From positions 4,681-33,905 of the forward strand of contig DIUL01000132.1 of assembly GCA_002422345.1 (NCBI GenBank): a stretch of 29,225 nt of DNA, in the 5' to 3' direction. Below are positions 23,023 through 29,225 of this stretch, piece after piece. The translations under genes were made by a program, and so were the position numbers. The notes beneath the pieces are model-generated. The model worked only from the letters and a program-made list of their open reading frames with translations. It had not been told where the DNA came from and did no database searches. The DNA comes from Acetobacteraceae bacterium UBA6159 (GTDB lineage Bacteria > Pseudomonadota > Alphaproteobacteria > Acetobacterales > Acetobacteraceae). Numbering within the stretch: position 1 is the stretch's first letter; each line of letters starts with the position of its first letter.

Positions 23023-24240
23023 ATGCCCGTCCTGCTCTCCGTACCCGCCGAAACCCGCGACCTTGAGGCCTTCGTCACCCTGGTGGGACGGCCGCGCTGG
23101 TCCCGGCGAATCGCGGAGATTCGTGACCGCACGACGGGCGGCCCTCGCGCGGGCCAAGCGTTGCGGCAGCGCCATGCGATCGAGCTGACGATCGAGCGCC
23201 TGCGCCATCCGGGCCGGCCGCCGTCCGGCGCTGAGACCATGATCGCCGGATTCGCCGCCGCGACCGTGCGCCTGTCCCGCACCCTGGCACCCGCCGGCCG
23301 CGAACGGCTGCGCGCCGCGCTGACCGAGGCCTTCACGGGCACGGGCACGCTGATCGGGCTGTTTCATCAGGTCCGCACCGCCATGCTGCACCAGTCGCGC
23401 GGCTTCGACGTGATCCATGCGGGGCTGGAGGAGGGCGCGCCGTTCGATCTGCTGCTGTCACGGGACGGCATGCTGGCCGAGGTCGTCTGCGACGTCGTCT
23501 CGGCCGAGGAGGGCAGGGGGGTGCATCGCAGCGCCTGGTTCCGCCTCGCCGACCGGATCGACCCTGATTTGCAGACCTGGCTCGCCGAACATCCCGGCCG
23601 CTATCTGCTGAAGATGACGCTGCCCGCGGGCCTGCGCGGAGACGCCGCGGACGCGGACGCCGACACCAGCGCCCTGGCGACCCTGCATGCGCGGATACGG
23701 GGGATGCTGGCCTCCCGCGTGCGGCAGGAACATGACGAGGCGATCGTGCTGCGGCTTGATCCGCTTCTGCTGGCGGGGGCGCAGGCGCAGGAGCTGGGGC
23801 TGATGAACTCCCTGCGCCAGGAATTCGGGCCGGAGGCGCACCTGGCCGTCACCACGGCCCGGAACAGCGTCTTCGTGATGGCGGCCCGCGCGGGGCAGGA
23901 GAACGACATCGCCGCCGCCATGCGCCGGCGGATGGCGGCGGTCGCCCCGGCCCGCCTGACCGGCGAACGGCCAGGCATCCTGGCCATGTTCATGGAGGAC
24001 ACCGACCGGGAGGAATGGCGCCGCCTGCGCGACCGGCTGGAACTGGAAGGCGAGGCCCGCCGCTTCCTGACCGACCCCGAGGCGCGGTCGGTCGTCGCGG
24101 TCTCCTTCGTCTCCCGCATGGAGTTGTTCGGCGCACGGGAGCCTGACGCGGCGCCGGAGGGCGAGGTGCGGTTCCGCAACCCCGGCCACCCCGCGGCCCG
24201 TGTCGCGGCGCTGGCGCCATCGGTGGTGTCTTCGGACTAG
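23023..24240 (+). CDS. Protein of unknown function, possibly PD-(D/E)XK-like
   Basis: A soluble 405-residue protein without signal or membrane segments. Residues about 138-185 (GAPFDLLLSRDGMLAEVVCD, then SAEEGRGVHRSAWFRLADRI) recall, from memory, a family of uncharacterised proteins with an acidic strand pattern D-x(10)-E-x-E-C-K, reminiscent of PD-(D/E)XK nuclease folds. Here the pattern is D142...E153-V-V-C-D157, so the lysine would be missing. The rest is Arg/Ala-rich and helical. The ATG at 23023 lacks a clear ribosome site; an in-frame TTG at 23008 is possible. It is divergent from the acyl-CoA dehydrogenase gene. No function is assigned; the nuclease-fold remark is inference. Confidence 0.72.
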   Translation: MPVLLSVPAETRDLEAFVTLVGRPRWSRRIAEIRDRTTGGPRAGQALRQRHAIELTIERLRHPGRPPSGAETMIAGFAAATVRLSRTLAPAGRERLRAALTEAFTGTGTLIGLFHQVRTAMLHQSRGFDVIHAGLEEGAPFDLLLSRDGMLAEVVCDVVSAEEGRGVHRSAWFRLADRIDPDLQTWLAEHPGRYLLKMTLPAGLRGDAADADADTSALATLHARIRGMLASRVRQEHDEAIVLRLDPLLLAGAQAQELGLMNSLRQEFGPEAHLAVTTARNSVFVMAARAGQENDIAAAMRRRMAAVAPARLTGERPGILAMFMEDTDREEWRRLRDRLELEGEARRFLTDPEARSVVAVSFVSRMELFGAREPDAAPEGEVRFRNPGHPAARVAALAPSVVSSD

Positions 24241-24351
24241 GCGTTTACCTTTTGGTAACCGGGCCCGTTGCAATCTCATGACATGAAACCGCCCTTTCCT
24301 TGCCATGATCGATCGGCAAGGTGGCTGGTATCGAGCCTGGAGGGCCACCGT

Positions 24352-24525
24352 ATGACGGACGCCGATTACGCGCGGAAGCTGGATGAGCTGGATCGGTTGC
24401 TGAACGACCCGGACGTGCCGATGCTGCCGGACCGCATCTGGTCTCTGCTGGCGGACGTCGCCGGCCATGACGCGCCGGTCGGGGGCATGGCTGACCCTGC
24501 TGGCATGACGCAGGCGGTCGCCTGA
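24352..24525 (+). CDS. Small protein of unknown function (57 aa)
   Basis: The ATG at 24352 has GGAGG 8 nt upstream, a better site than for any other start in the frame (an ATG at 24268 would add 28 Pro/His/Arg-rich residues). The product begins MTDADYARKLDELDRLLND and continues with PDVPMLPDRIWSLLADV, a likely helical acidic N-terminus followed by an amphipathic helix, with a Gly/Ala/Met-rich tail. No signal or membrane segment. It lies 111 bp after the unknown gene on the same strand and just before the converging tRNA. The ribosome site and codon bias favour a real gene. Confidence 0.6.
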   Translation: MTDADYARKLDELDRLLNDPDVPMLPDRIWSLLADVAGHDAPVGGMADPAGMTQAVA

Positions 24526-24558
24526 TCATTACGTTTGTATGGATCGAACCACTCTGAC

Positions 24559-24576
24559 TCCGGGCCTCCGCCCGGA
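24559..24576. terminator. Hairpin between small ORF and tRNA-Met
   Basis: TCCGGGC (24559-24565), loop CTCC, GCCCGGA (24570-24576): a perfect 7-bp stem between two converging genes. There is no T-run on either strand, so it is only a plausible terminator for the tRNA or the small ORF. Confidence 0.4.
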
Positions 24577-24607
24577 CTGTCCCGCAAGGGTGTTCCTTGG
24601 GGAAGGA

Positions 24608-24682
24608 TGGTAGCGGCGGACGGATTTGAACCGCCGACCAAGGGATTATGATTCCCCTGCTCTACCGCTGAGCTACGCCGCC
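24608..24682 (-). tRNA. tRNA-Met (CAU), elongator type
   Basis: A 75-nt cloverleaf on the minus strand with encoded CCA. Acceptor GGCGGCG/CGCCGCT (first pair G-U), D-arm GCTC...GAGC, anticodon stem GGGGA/TCCCT around loop ATCATAA with anticodon CAU, and T-arm GGCGG-TTCAAAT-CCGTC. The loop and the GGAATCATAATCC context match alphaproteobacterial elongator tRNA-Met. The initiator is excluded because it has three G-C pairs next to the anticodon loop and a mismatched first acceptor pair. A CAU anticodon could also be a lysidine-modified Ile tRNA, but the surrounding bases favour Met. Confidence 0.93.
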
Positions 24683-24692
24683 ATCCGTCAGA

Positions 24693-24721
24693 GGGCCGGG
24701 GGAATACCTGTCCCCCCGCCC
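24693..24721 (-). terminator. Strong hairpin after mnmA
   Basis: GGGCCGGGGGA (24693-24703), loop ATACCTG, TCCCCCCGCCC (24711-24721): an 11-bp stem with one mismatch between the mnmA stop and the tRNA gene, both on the minus strand. No T-run follows. It probably ends or slows the sulfur operon transcript. Confidence 0.5.
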
Positions 24722-24725
24722 GCCG

Positions 24726-25799
24726 TCAACCGCCTTCAGACCGACAAATGAACCCGCCGCCCAGAACCCGGTCGCCATCGTAGAAAACACAGGCCTGGCC
24801 GGGGGCCGGAAGCGCCGGCTCATCCAGGCTCACCGCCGCTCCGCTGTCCGTCACCCGCACCACGGCCCCGCGCAGCGCATCCCTGGCCCGCAGTTTGACG
24901 GTGCAGCGCAGACCCTCCACCGGCAGGGGGATCAGCCAGTTCACCTCCCGCAGCACGACATCCCGAGTCCCGGACCCGCGCGGCCCGACGATCACCCGTC
25001 GCCGCCCGGGCTCGGTGGCAAGGACGATCTGGCGTTCCTGGCCGTCGAAGGACGCGACCCCCAGGCGCTTGCCCTGGCCGACGGTGAACCGCGCCACGCC
25101 CTCATGCTGGCCCAGCACGCGGCCGTCCTGGGTGACGATCTCCCCGGGCTCCAGCGCCTCCGGCCGCAGGCGGCGGACGATGTCGGCGTAACCGCCGGAG
25201 GGGACGAAGCAGATGTCCTGGCTGTCGGGCTTTTCCGCCACCGCCAGGCCCAGGTCGGCGGCCATGGCGCGCACCGCCCGCTTGTCCGGCATGCCGCCCA
25301 GGGGGAAGTCGCACATGTCGAGCTGTGCCTGGGTGGTGGCGAACAGGAACCAGCTCTGGTCCCGGTCCGGATCGGCCGCGCGGTGCAGTTCGGCGCCCGC
25401 TTGCCCCTCGACCCGGCGCACGTAATGCCCGGTCGCCAGCCGTTCGGCCCCCAGGCCGCGGGCGAGCGTCGTCATGTCCGCGAACTTCACGGTCTGGTTG
25501 CAGCGCACGCAGGGGACCGGCGTTTCCCCCGCCGCGTACGAATCGGCGAAGTCCGCGATGACGGCGTCGGAGAACCGCGACTCCGAATCGATCACGTAGT
25601 GGGCAATGCCCAGGCGGTCGGCGACGCGGCGGGCGTCATGGATGTCCTGGCCGGCGCAGCAGGCGCCCTTGCGGCCCAGGGCTGCGCCGTGGTCGTACAG
25701 TTGCAGCGTGACGCCAATTACCTCATGGCCCGCCTGGTGCAGCAGGCCGGCGACGACGCTGCTGTCCACGCCGCCCGACATGGCGACCACGATTCGCAT
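24726..25799 (-). CDS. mnmA: tRNA-specific 2-thiouridylase MnmA
   Basis: Cytoplasmic enzyme that adenylates and then thiolates U34 of Lys, Glu and Gln tRNAs using persulfide sulfur. The 357 residues show the PP-loop SGGVDSS (8-14), C100 in TPVPCVRCNQTVKF and C197 in DSQDICFVP (the catalytic cysteine pair), ATGHYVRR, and the C-terminal beta-barrel domain (FTVGQGKRLGV). An extra cysteine pair is present at GACCAGQDIHDAR. The ATG at 25799 follows the ferredoxin stop by 10 bp. As last gene of the iscR operon it sits with two cysteine desulfurases that can supply its sulfur. Confidence 0.96.
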   Translation of the reverse strand: MRIVVAMSGGVDSSVVAGLLHQAGHEVIGVTLQLYDHGAALGRKGACCAGQDIHDARRVADRLGIAHYVIDSESRFSDAVIADFADSYAAGETPVPCVRCNQTVKFADMTTLARGLGAERLATGHYVRRVEGQAGAELHRAADPDRDQSWFLFATTQAQLDMCDFPLGGMPDKRAVRAMAADLGLAVAEKPDSQDICFVPSGGYADIVRRLRPEALEPGEIVTQDGRVLGQHEGVARFTVGQGKRLGVASFDGQERQIVLATEPGRRRVIVGPRGSGTRDVVLREVNWLIPLPVEGLRCTVKLRARDALRGAVVRVTDSGAAVSLDEPALPAPGQACVFYDGDRVLGGGFICRSEGG

Positions 25800-25809
25800 G
25801 GCGGGTGCC

Positions 25810-26139
25810 TCAGCCCATCGCGTTGGTGGTGCCGGCCGGCAGCTTCACCGTCAGGCCGTCCAGCGCGTCCGTCATGACGATCTGGCAGCCGAGGCGGGAG
25901 GTCTCGGTCAACCCGAACGCCAGGTCGAGCATGTCTTCCTCGTCCTCGGTCGGCGTCGCCAGCTTCTTGAACCAGCCGGCATCGACGATGACGTGGCAGG
26001 TGGAGCAGGCGAGCGAGCCCTCGCACGCGCCCTCGATATCGACGCCATGCTTGTGCGCGATTTCCAGGACGGAGAGGCCGTTCGGCGCGTCGACCTCGCG
26101 GCGCGTGCCGTCACGCTCGATGAAAACCATCTTGGGCAT
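25810..26139 (-). CDS. fdx: [2Fe-2S] ferredoxin, ISC/adrenodoxin type
   Basis: Small electron carrier of 109 residues. Four cluster cysteines are visible: C39-x5-C45-x2-C48 (GACEGSLACSTCHV) and C85 (RLGCQIV), the spacing of vertebrate-type/ISC ferredoxins that supply electrons to Fe-S assembly. It starts at ATG 26139 (MPKMVFIERDGTRREV), with GAGG about 10 nt upstream, and lies between iscS (20 bp) and mnmA (10 bp). The operon position supports a role in cluster assembly. Confidence 0.95.
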   Translation of the reverse strand: MPKMVFIERDGTRREVDAPNGLSVLEIAHKHGVDIEGACEGSLACSTCHVIVDAGWFKKLATPTEDEEDMLDLAFGLTETSRLGCQIVMTDALDGLTVKLPAGTTNAMG

Positions 26140-26159
26140 AGGGATCAGGCCTCGGCCAT

Positions 26160-27377
26160 TCAGGGGGGTGGGACGCGGTGCGCCGTGTTCGCGGCCACGG
26201 TCTCTCCGCGATGGGCCGCCACGAGCGCCGCGGCGGCGTAGTCGATATCGGCGGGGGAGGTAAAGCGTCCGATCCCGATCCGCAAGGTGCGCGCGGCCGA
26301 ATCGTCGGAGAGGCCGAGCGCCTTGAGGACGTAGGAGGGCTCGATTTCGGCGGAGGAGCAGGCGGAGCCGGTGGAGACGCAGAGGTCGGGCACCGCGGCC
26401 ATGATGTCGGCGGCGGCGCGGGCGGGGAAGGTCAGGTTGAGGTTGCCCTGGATGCGGGCATCGAGGCTGCCGTTGATGGCGATGCCCGGGATCGCCTCCC
26501 GCAGGCGGTCCAGCAGGGCCGAGCGGAGGGTGCCGATGCGGCGGGCTTCGTCGGCCATTTCTTCCCGCGCCAGGCGGCAGGCCTCGCCGAGGCCGACGAT
26601 CAGTGGGGTGGGCAGGGTGCCGGAGCGGAACCCGCGCTCCTGCCCGCCGCCCGAGAACAAGGGCGTCAGCCGAACGCGCGGGCGGCGGCGGACGAACAAG
26701 GCGCCGATGCCCTTGGGGCCGTAAATCTTGTGGCCGCTGACGGAGGCCAGGTCGATTTTCCACCCGGTCAGGTCGAGCGGGATCTTCCCGGTCGCCTGCG
26801 CGATATCGGTGTGGAACAGGGCGCCGGCTTCCTTGGCGATGGCGGCGAGGGTCCTCAGGTCCTGCACGACCCCGATTTCGTTGTTCACACCCATGACGCT
26901 GACCAGCAGCGTGGGGGTTTCCAGGGCGGCTCGCAGGGTGTCGGGATCGAGCAAACCGTCGGCGCCGACGGGCAGGATGACGGGCTCGAAGCCTTCATCG
27001 GCGAGGTCGGAGACCGTTTCCAGCACGCATTTGTGCTCGGTCGCGACGGTGATGATGCGGCGGCGCTCGGTGCCCATGCGGGCGGCGAAGCGGGCGGCGC
27101 CCTTGATGGCGATGTTGTTGCTCTCGGTGGCGCCGGACGTGAACACGATTTCCCGGGCTTCGGCGCCCAGCAGGGCGGCGATTTCGGCGCGGGCGTCCTC
27201 GACCGCGGTTTCGGCGATGTGGCCCATGACGTGTTCGGCGCTGTGGGGGTTGCCGTATTCCTCGGTGAAATACGGCAGCATCTTCGCCAGGACTCGCGGG
27301 TCGCAGCGCGTGGTCGCCTGGTTGTCCAGATAGACGGGGCGGTTCGGGCGGGGCGGCAGGTCGGTCATGGGTTCCAT
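26160..27377 (-). CDS. iscS: Cysteine desulfurase IscS
   Basis: PLP enzyme that converts cysteine to alanine and a protein-bound persulfide, donating sulfur to Fe-S clusters and tRNA thiolation. The 405 residues show YLDNQATTRCDPRVL, GNPHSAEH, ATEHKCVLE, the PLP lysine K217 (SVSGHKIYGPKG) and the catalytic cysteine C340 (STGSACSSAEIEPS) in the long mobile loop typical of class I. The start is ATG 27377, 6 bp after the upstream desulfurase stop; an in-frame ATG at 27368 (MTDLPPRP) is equally possible as neither has a strong ribosome site. It lacks the insertion found in its paralogue. Confidence 0.95.
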   Translation of the reverse strand: MEPMTDLPPRPNRPVYLDNQATTRCDPRVLAKMLPYFTEEYGNPHSAEHVMGHIAETAVEDARAEIAALLGAEAREIVFTSGATESNNIAIKGAARFAARMGTERRRIITVATEHKCVLETVSDLADEGFEPVILPVGADGLLDPDTLRAALETPTLLVSVMGVNNEIGVVQDLRTLAAIAKEAGALFHTDIAQATGKIPLDLTGWKIDLASVSGHKIYGPKGIGALFVRRRPRVRLTPLFSGGGQERGFRSGTLPTPLIVGLGEACRLAREEMADEARRIGTLRSALLDRLREAIPGIAINGSLDARIQGNLNLTFPARAAADIMAAVPDLCVSTGSACSSAEIEPSYVLKALGLSDDSAARTLRIGIGRFTSPADIDYAAAALVAAHRGETVAANTAHRVPPP

Positions 27378-27383
27378 TTGGGG

Positions 27384-28754
27384 CTAGGCTGCGCGCGGTG
27401 CCATGACCTTGGGCGCCATGGTTGGGCGCAGCCGGTCGGCCATGCGTTGGTAGGCGGCGATGAAGGCCTCGATATCGGCGGCGGTCGCGTTCCAGGGCAG
27501 GGAGACGCGGATGGCCTGGGATGCGAGGTCGCCGAGGCCCATGGCGGTCAGGACATGGCTGGCGGCGACCTTGCCGGAACTGCACGCCGCGCCGGCGCTG
27601 ACGGCAATGCCCTCCAGGTCGAGCGCGATGACCTGGGCGTCGGCGCGGACGCCGGGCAAAGCGAGGCATGTGGTGTTGGGGAGGCGTGGGGCACCCCCGC
27701 CACAGACGATGGCCCCGGCGGCGATGGCGGCTTGTTCGGCGGCGTCACGCAGGGGGGAGGGGTCGGAGGTATTGGCCCGAGCGGCGGCCGCGAAGCCGGC
27801 GATCAGTGGGGCGGCGAGGGTGCCGCCGCGACGGCCTCGTTCCTGCCCCCCGCCGGTGATCAGCGCTTGGATCGCGCTCAGTTCGGGGGTGAGGAGGAGG
27901 GCGCCCACGCCCGGGGGGCCACCGATCTTGTGGGAGGAGAGGGCGAGGGAGTGGCAGAGGAGGGTGGCGAGGGAGACGGTGGGGCGTGATCCGGGGTGGG
28001 AAGTGTCCATTGGAGCGGCGGCCAGCCGAGGGTTCGCGGTGTCCATTGGGAGAGGGGCGGTTTGCCACATAGTCTCCCCTCCCCTTGAGGGAGGGGCCGG
28101 GGGAGGGGTGATCGCGGCACGGTCTTGGGGGCGGCTACCCCTCCCCCCGGCCCCCTCCCTCAAGCGGAGGGGGGGCGTGGTGGTTGGGGCAATGGCCCCC
28201 CTGGGAGCAACGGCGGGCACCGCACCGACCAACCGCCCGGCGGCCTGGACCGCGTCCACATGCAGCAAGGCCCCATATTCCCGGCACAGGATCGCGGCCT
28301 CGCGAATCGGCTGGATCGTCCCGGTCTCATTGTTCGCCAGCATCAGGCAGACCAGCGCCGGCCCTCCGGTGCGCAACATCGCCCGCAGCGCGTCCAGATC
28401 GGCGATTCCGTCGCGGTCCACCGGCAGGATCGCGGGGCCAGGGCGGGAACCGGACAGCGCGGCGGAGCGCACCGCGTCATGCTCGGTCGCACCGATGATC
28501 AGCCGGCGATCACGGCCCAAAGCGTGGACTGCCAGCGCATCGGCCTCGGTCCCACCCGACACGAACACCAGGTCCCCCGGCCGTCCCCCAAAGCGGGCGG
28601 CGAGGCTTTCGCGCGCGTCCTCCACCGTGCGGCGAACCGAGCGCCCGTACCGGTGGATCGAGGACGGATTCCCCACGCCATCCAGCGCGGCGAGCATGGC
28701 CGCCCGCGCCTCCGGGCGGAGCGGTTCGGTCGCGTTGGCGTCGAGGTAGACCAT
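27384..28754 (-). CDS. Second cysteine desulfurase (NifS/IscS-like) with repeat-encoded insertion
   Basis: Paralogue of IscS; 456 residues, while relatives are about 360-390. Seen: MVYLDANATEPLRPEAR, NPSSIHRYGR, FVSGGTEADALAVH, LMLANNETGTIQPI, LLHVDAVQAAGRL, the PLP lysine K276 (ALSSHKIGG), GGGQERGRRGGT and catalytic C391 (SAGAACSSGK). Between AAGRL (to 175) and SLATLLCHSLALSSHK lie about 84 extra residues (176-259), rich in Pro/Arg/Gly, encoded at about 27978-28229 and built around a palindromic repeat (28073-28176) plus a duplicated PMDT unit. All catalytic residues remain and no frame is broken, but the insert enters next to the active-site lysine segment. It starts 2 bp after iscR stops. 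Confidence 0.9.
   Translation of the reverse strand: MVYLDANATEPLRPEARAAMLAALDGVGNPSSIHRYGRSVRRTVEDARESLAARFGGRPGDLVFVSGGTEADALAVHALGRDRRLIIGATEHDAVRSAALSGSRPGPAILPVDRDGIADLDALRAMLRTGGPALVCLMLANNETGTIQPIREAAILCREYGALLHVDAVQAAGRLVGAVPAVAPRGAIAPTTTPPLRLREGAGGRGSRPQDRAAITPPPAPPSRGGETMWQTAPLPMDTANPRLAAAPMDTSHPGSRPTVSLATLLCHSLALSSHKIGGPPGVGALLLTPELSAIQALITGGGQERGRRGGTLAAPLIAGFAAAARANTSDPSPLRDAAEQAAIAAGAIVCGGGAPRLPNTTCLALPGVRADAQVIALDLEGIAVSAGAACSSGKVAASHVLTAMGLGDLASQAIRVSLPWNATAADIEAFIAAYQRMADRLRPTMAPKVMAPRAA
28073..28176. repeat. REP-like palindromic repeat, copy C, inside the cysteine desulfurase gene
   Basis: The arms TCTCCCCTCCCCTTGAGGGA and, inverted, CCCTCCCTCAAGCGGAGGGG flank a spacer with GCGGCACGGTC. 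This gives the same layout and core as copy B. Relative to the gene it is inserted in the opposite orientation from copy A in recO, yet it is also read through without a stop (translated TPPLRLREGAGGRGSRPQDR and onward). Confidence 0.85.
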
Positions 28755-28756
28755 CG

Positions 28757-29225
28757 CTATTCCGCGGCCAGCGGCTTGATCTCATCCGCTGGCATCGCAA
28801 CCGCCCGCCCGGCCACCCGGCGGTTGATCACGTCCGACAGGGTGACCCCGCGCAGGAACAACTCGATCTGCCGGCCGAGTTCGAACCACAGGTCATGCGT
28901 CTGGCATTTCTCCCCCGGCCCGCCCGGATGGGCGCCGGCGAGGCAGCCGCCGCTGCCAGGCTCGCACCGCGTGGCATGGATCGGTTCATCGACGGCGGCG
29001 ACAATATCGGCGATCGCGATCAGCTCCGCCCCGCGGGCCAGCCGGTAGCCGCCCCCCGGGCCGCGGGCTGAGGCGACCAGCCCCGCCCGCCGCAGCTTGC
29101 CGAACAACTGCTCCAGATAAGAAAGGCTGAGCTGCTGGCGCGACGCGATCTCGGCCAGACAGACGGGGCCGCATTCACACCCGGCGGTCTGGCGGGACGC
29201 CAGGTCGGCCAGGGCCATGACCGCG
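28757..29225 (-). CDS. iscR: Fe-S cluster regulator IscR (Rrf2 family), 5' end cut by window edge
   Basis: Transcription factor that binds a [2Fe-2S] cluster and represses Fe-S assembly genes when clusters are plentiful. The visible 156 codons begin with the last residues of ...AV-MALADL, matching the family start RYAVMALADL, so about ten N-terminal residues lie outside; the ATG at 29218 is internal. The winged helix is clear (LSLSYLEQLFGKLRRAGLV, ARGPGGGYRL), as are the three cluster cysteines and the histidine in RCEPGSGGC and EKCQTHDLW. It is the first gene of the iscR - desulfurase - iscS - fdx - mnmA operon. Confidence 0.95.
   Translation of the reverse strand, partial: AVMALADLASRQTAGCECGPVCLAEIASRQQLSLSYLEQLFGKLRRAGLVASARGPGGGYRLARGAELIAIADIVAAVDEPIHATRCEPGSGGCLAGAHPGGPGEKCQTHDLWFELGRQIELFLRGVTLSDVINRRVAGRAVAMPADEIKPLAAE

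Noticed and set aside
26178..27989. 603-codon open frame opposite the desulfurases
   Set aside because: Antisense shadow; Gly/Ala/Asp-rich with no domain.
27384..28754. Frameshifted pseudogene
   Set aside because: A single frame runs from the start through K276 and C391 to the stop; the extra segment keeps the frame.

Overview
The window looks like a chromosomal segment of a high-GC alphaproteobacterium, most likely Rhodospirillales and plausibly Acetobacteraceae. The reasons are the strong GC bias with long antisense open frames, an elongator tRNA-Met of alphaproteobacterial type, the iscR - cysteine desulfurase - iscS - ferredoxin - mnmA gene order, and several GC-rich palindromic repeat families. 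The placement comes from sequence character, not from a phylogeny. No phage, plasmid, CRISPR or transposase gene was seen.

Layout. Positions 1-2600 (minus) hold the N-terminal two thirds of malate synthase G, cut by the window edge, and a LacI-family regulator. Positions 2788-6473 (plus) hold a branched-chain aminotransferase, a phosphotriesterase-family hydrolase 3 bp after it, and a membrane dCACHE-type GGDEF diguanylate cyclase. parC and recO (minus, overlapping by 11 bp) face hslO and a coupled lipoprotein gene (plus). From about 11.4 to 22.9 kb comes an accessory catabolic block: a dipeptide-type ABC solute-binding protein, two luciferase-like flavin monooxygenases, a Baeyer-Villiger monooxygenase, a Bug/TctC-like binding protein, an HpaI-type aldolase, and an operon of acyl-CoA dehydrogenase plus two SucCD-like acid-CoA ligase subunits. 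Then follow a protein of unknown function, a small ORF, tRNA-Met, and the sulfur-trafficking operon iscR-nifS-iscS-fdx-mnmA (minus), cut at its 5' end.

The sulfur operon is coherent. IscR would sense Fe-S status, the two cysteine desulfurases release sulfur from cysteine, the ferredoxin supplies electrons, and MnmA uses the sulfur to thiolate tRNA wobble uridines. The catabolic block fits oxidative opening of a cyclic or branched ketone followed by CoA activation and beta-oxidation-like steps. The substrate cannot be read from the sequence.

The most unusual signal is a GC-rich palindromic (REP-like) repeat of about 105-150 bp. It is intergenic at 19431-19540, but lies in frame inside two housekeeping genes: recO (8957-9109, about 51 extra codons) and the nifS-like cysteine desulfurase (28073-28176, inside an extra segment of about 84 codons next to the PLP lysine). 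The two genic copies are read in opposite orientations and both stay open, which recalls protein-inserting palindromic elements such as those of Rickettsia. A second element of 109 bp supplies the parC stop codon from its terminal inverted repeat, and a third of about 186 bp carries 42-nt inverted arms between two catabolic genes.
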